Assembly: GCA_002451155.1 (NCBI GenBank)
Contig: DKBG01000072.1
Coordinates: 18,037-23,986, forward strand
Direction of reading: 5' to 3'
DNA: 5,950 nucleotides
Source of the DNA: Ignavibacteria bacterium UBA6906
Lineage (GTDB): Bacteria > Bacteroidota > Ignavibacteria > UBA10030 > UBA6906
This document shows, one piece after another, positions 5,441 through 5,950 of the stretch (position 1 is the stretch's first letter; each line of letters begins with the position of its first letter). The position numbers and the translations under genes were made by a program. The notes below the pieces were generated by a model. It was not told the DNA's origin and did no database searches. It saw only the letters and a list, made by a program, of their open reading frames with translations.

Positions 5441-5950
5441 TGGCGGTTGCGAAGTTGGTGTGCGGTGCGTGCGGGGCGACTCTCGGATCCGAAGACACTC
5501 GCTGTGCGGCCTGCGGGGAAACCGTTGAACATGCCTCCGCGTCATCCAAAGCGGATATCAGATGTCACGTGTGCGGCCACAGGAATGCAACGGCCGCGGA
5601 GCTCTGTCAGTCATGCGGTGCCCGTCTGGGAACCGAGACGGCACGGACGGCGCGAAAGAAGAAGCAGGCGGTACCGGCCGGTCGGGCAGGGAAGCCCGGC
5701 GGATTGCCCTGGCAGTGGATTTCCGGGGCCGCCGTTCTCGCGCTCGTCGGGTATCTGCTGATAACGTCGCTGTCGGAAAAGCCTGCCTCCCAGACTGCCT
5801 CCGGCGTGGGAACGTCCGCTGTCGGTCCGGCCCCCATGATATCGGGAGCGAACAAAGTCGATGTGACCCCGTTCGAACTCGCCGTCAGGAACAACCCGGA
5901 GAATCTGGACGCCCTGCTGAGACTGGCTAATGTTCTTCATGACAACGGGG
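5440..5950 (+). CDS. Double zinc-ribbon, membrane-anchored protein with TPR-like region (3' end cut by window)
   Basis: The open frame runs from ATG 5440 past the window edge, so only the first 170 residues are visible. Two four-cysteine zinc ribbons stand at the N-terminus: C8/C11/C22/C25 and C42/C45/C56/C59, each CxxC-(10)-CxxC. A basic linker follows (RKKK at 72-75), then one hydrophobic segment at about 93-110 and a Ser/Ala/Pro/Gly-rich stretch (about 113-137). FELAVRNNPENLDALLRLANVLHD-like sequence from 145 looks like the first helices of a tetratricopeptide repeat. The positive-inside rule puts the zinc ribbons in the cytoplasm and the TPR part outside. TGATG overlap with the HU stop implies translational coupling, and only a weak SD-like GAAGAAAG (about 5424-5431) precedes it. 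I do not recognise a named family. A role in protein-protein assembly at the membrane is only a guess. Confidence 0.8.
   Translation, partial: MAVAKLVCGACGATLGSEDTRCAACGETVEHASASSKADIRCHVCGHRNATAAELCQSCGARLGTETARTARKKKQAVPAGRAGKPGGLPWQWISGAAVLALVGYLLITSLSEKPASQTASGVGTSAVGPAPMISGANKVDVTPFELAVRNNPENLDALLRLANVLHDNG

Noticed and set aside
5562..5930. Alternative-frame ORFs on both strands over the zinc-ribbon gene
   Set aside because: The frame starting at 5440 has regularly spaced CxxC pairs, a TM segment and a TPR-like region. The other frames are arginine- and proline-rich shadows without features.

Overview
The window reads as a bacterial chromosomal segment of moderately high GC (roughly 57-60% by eye), with every supported gene on the + strand. 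Most genes have good Shine-Dalgarno sites, and one promoter is a perfect sigma70-type consensus. That fits many Gram-negative or candidate-phylum bacteria and argues mildly against a typical Bacteroidota genome, which usually lacks strong SD use and has a different promoter consensus. I cannot place the organism more precisely from sequence alone.

Layout. Positions 1-115 are an AT-rich leader. Positions 116-1484 hold three consecutive small heat-shock protein (Hsp20/alpha-crystallin) genes of clearly different subtypes, closely spaced and each with its own SD. A long GC-rich hairpin (1508-1562) closes this cluster. Positions 1634-4021 encode a full-length Lon protease with intact ATPase and Ser-Lys protease sites; its leader contains a second stable hairpin. 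A hairpin terminator (about 4038-4087) follows lon. Immediately after it, a perfect TTGACA-N17-TATAAT promoter drives sppA (4168-5082), a short-form membrane-anchored signal peptide peptidase with its Ser-Lys dyad present. Next come an HU-family nucleoid protein with a TTG start (5147-5440) and, overlapping it by one base, the 5' part of a gene for a double zinc-ribbon, single-TM, TPR-like protein that runs off the window (5440-5950).

How the genes work together. The first two thirds form a protein-quality-control block. The Hsp20 holdases keep unfolding proteins soluble and Lon degrades damaged ones. SppA is a membrane peptidase with a related housekeeping role, but it sits in a separate transcription unit. 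HU and the zinc-ribbon/TPR gene look translationally coupled, but their functional link is unknown.

Novelty. I see no defence system, mobile element, CRISPR array, tRNA or rRNA. The families are well known. The points worth a second look are the three-subtype Hsp20-lon arrangement, possible RNA structures in the hsp20 and lon leaders, the TTG start of the HU gene with a mini-ORF ending on it, and the uncharacterised zinc-ribbon/TPR membrane protein.
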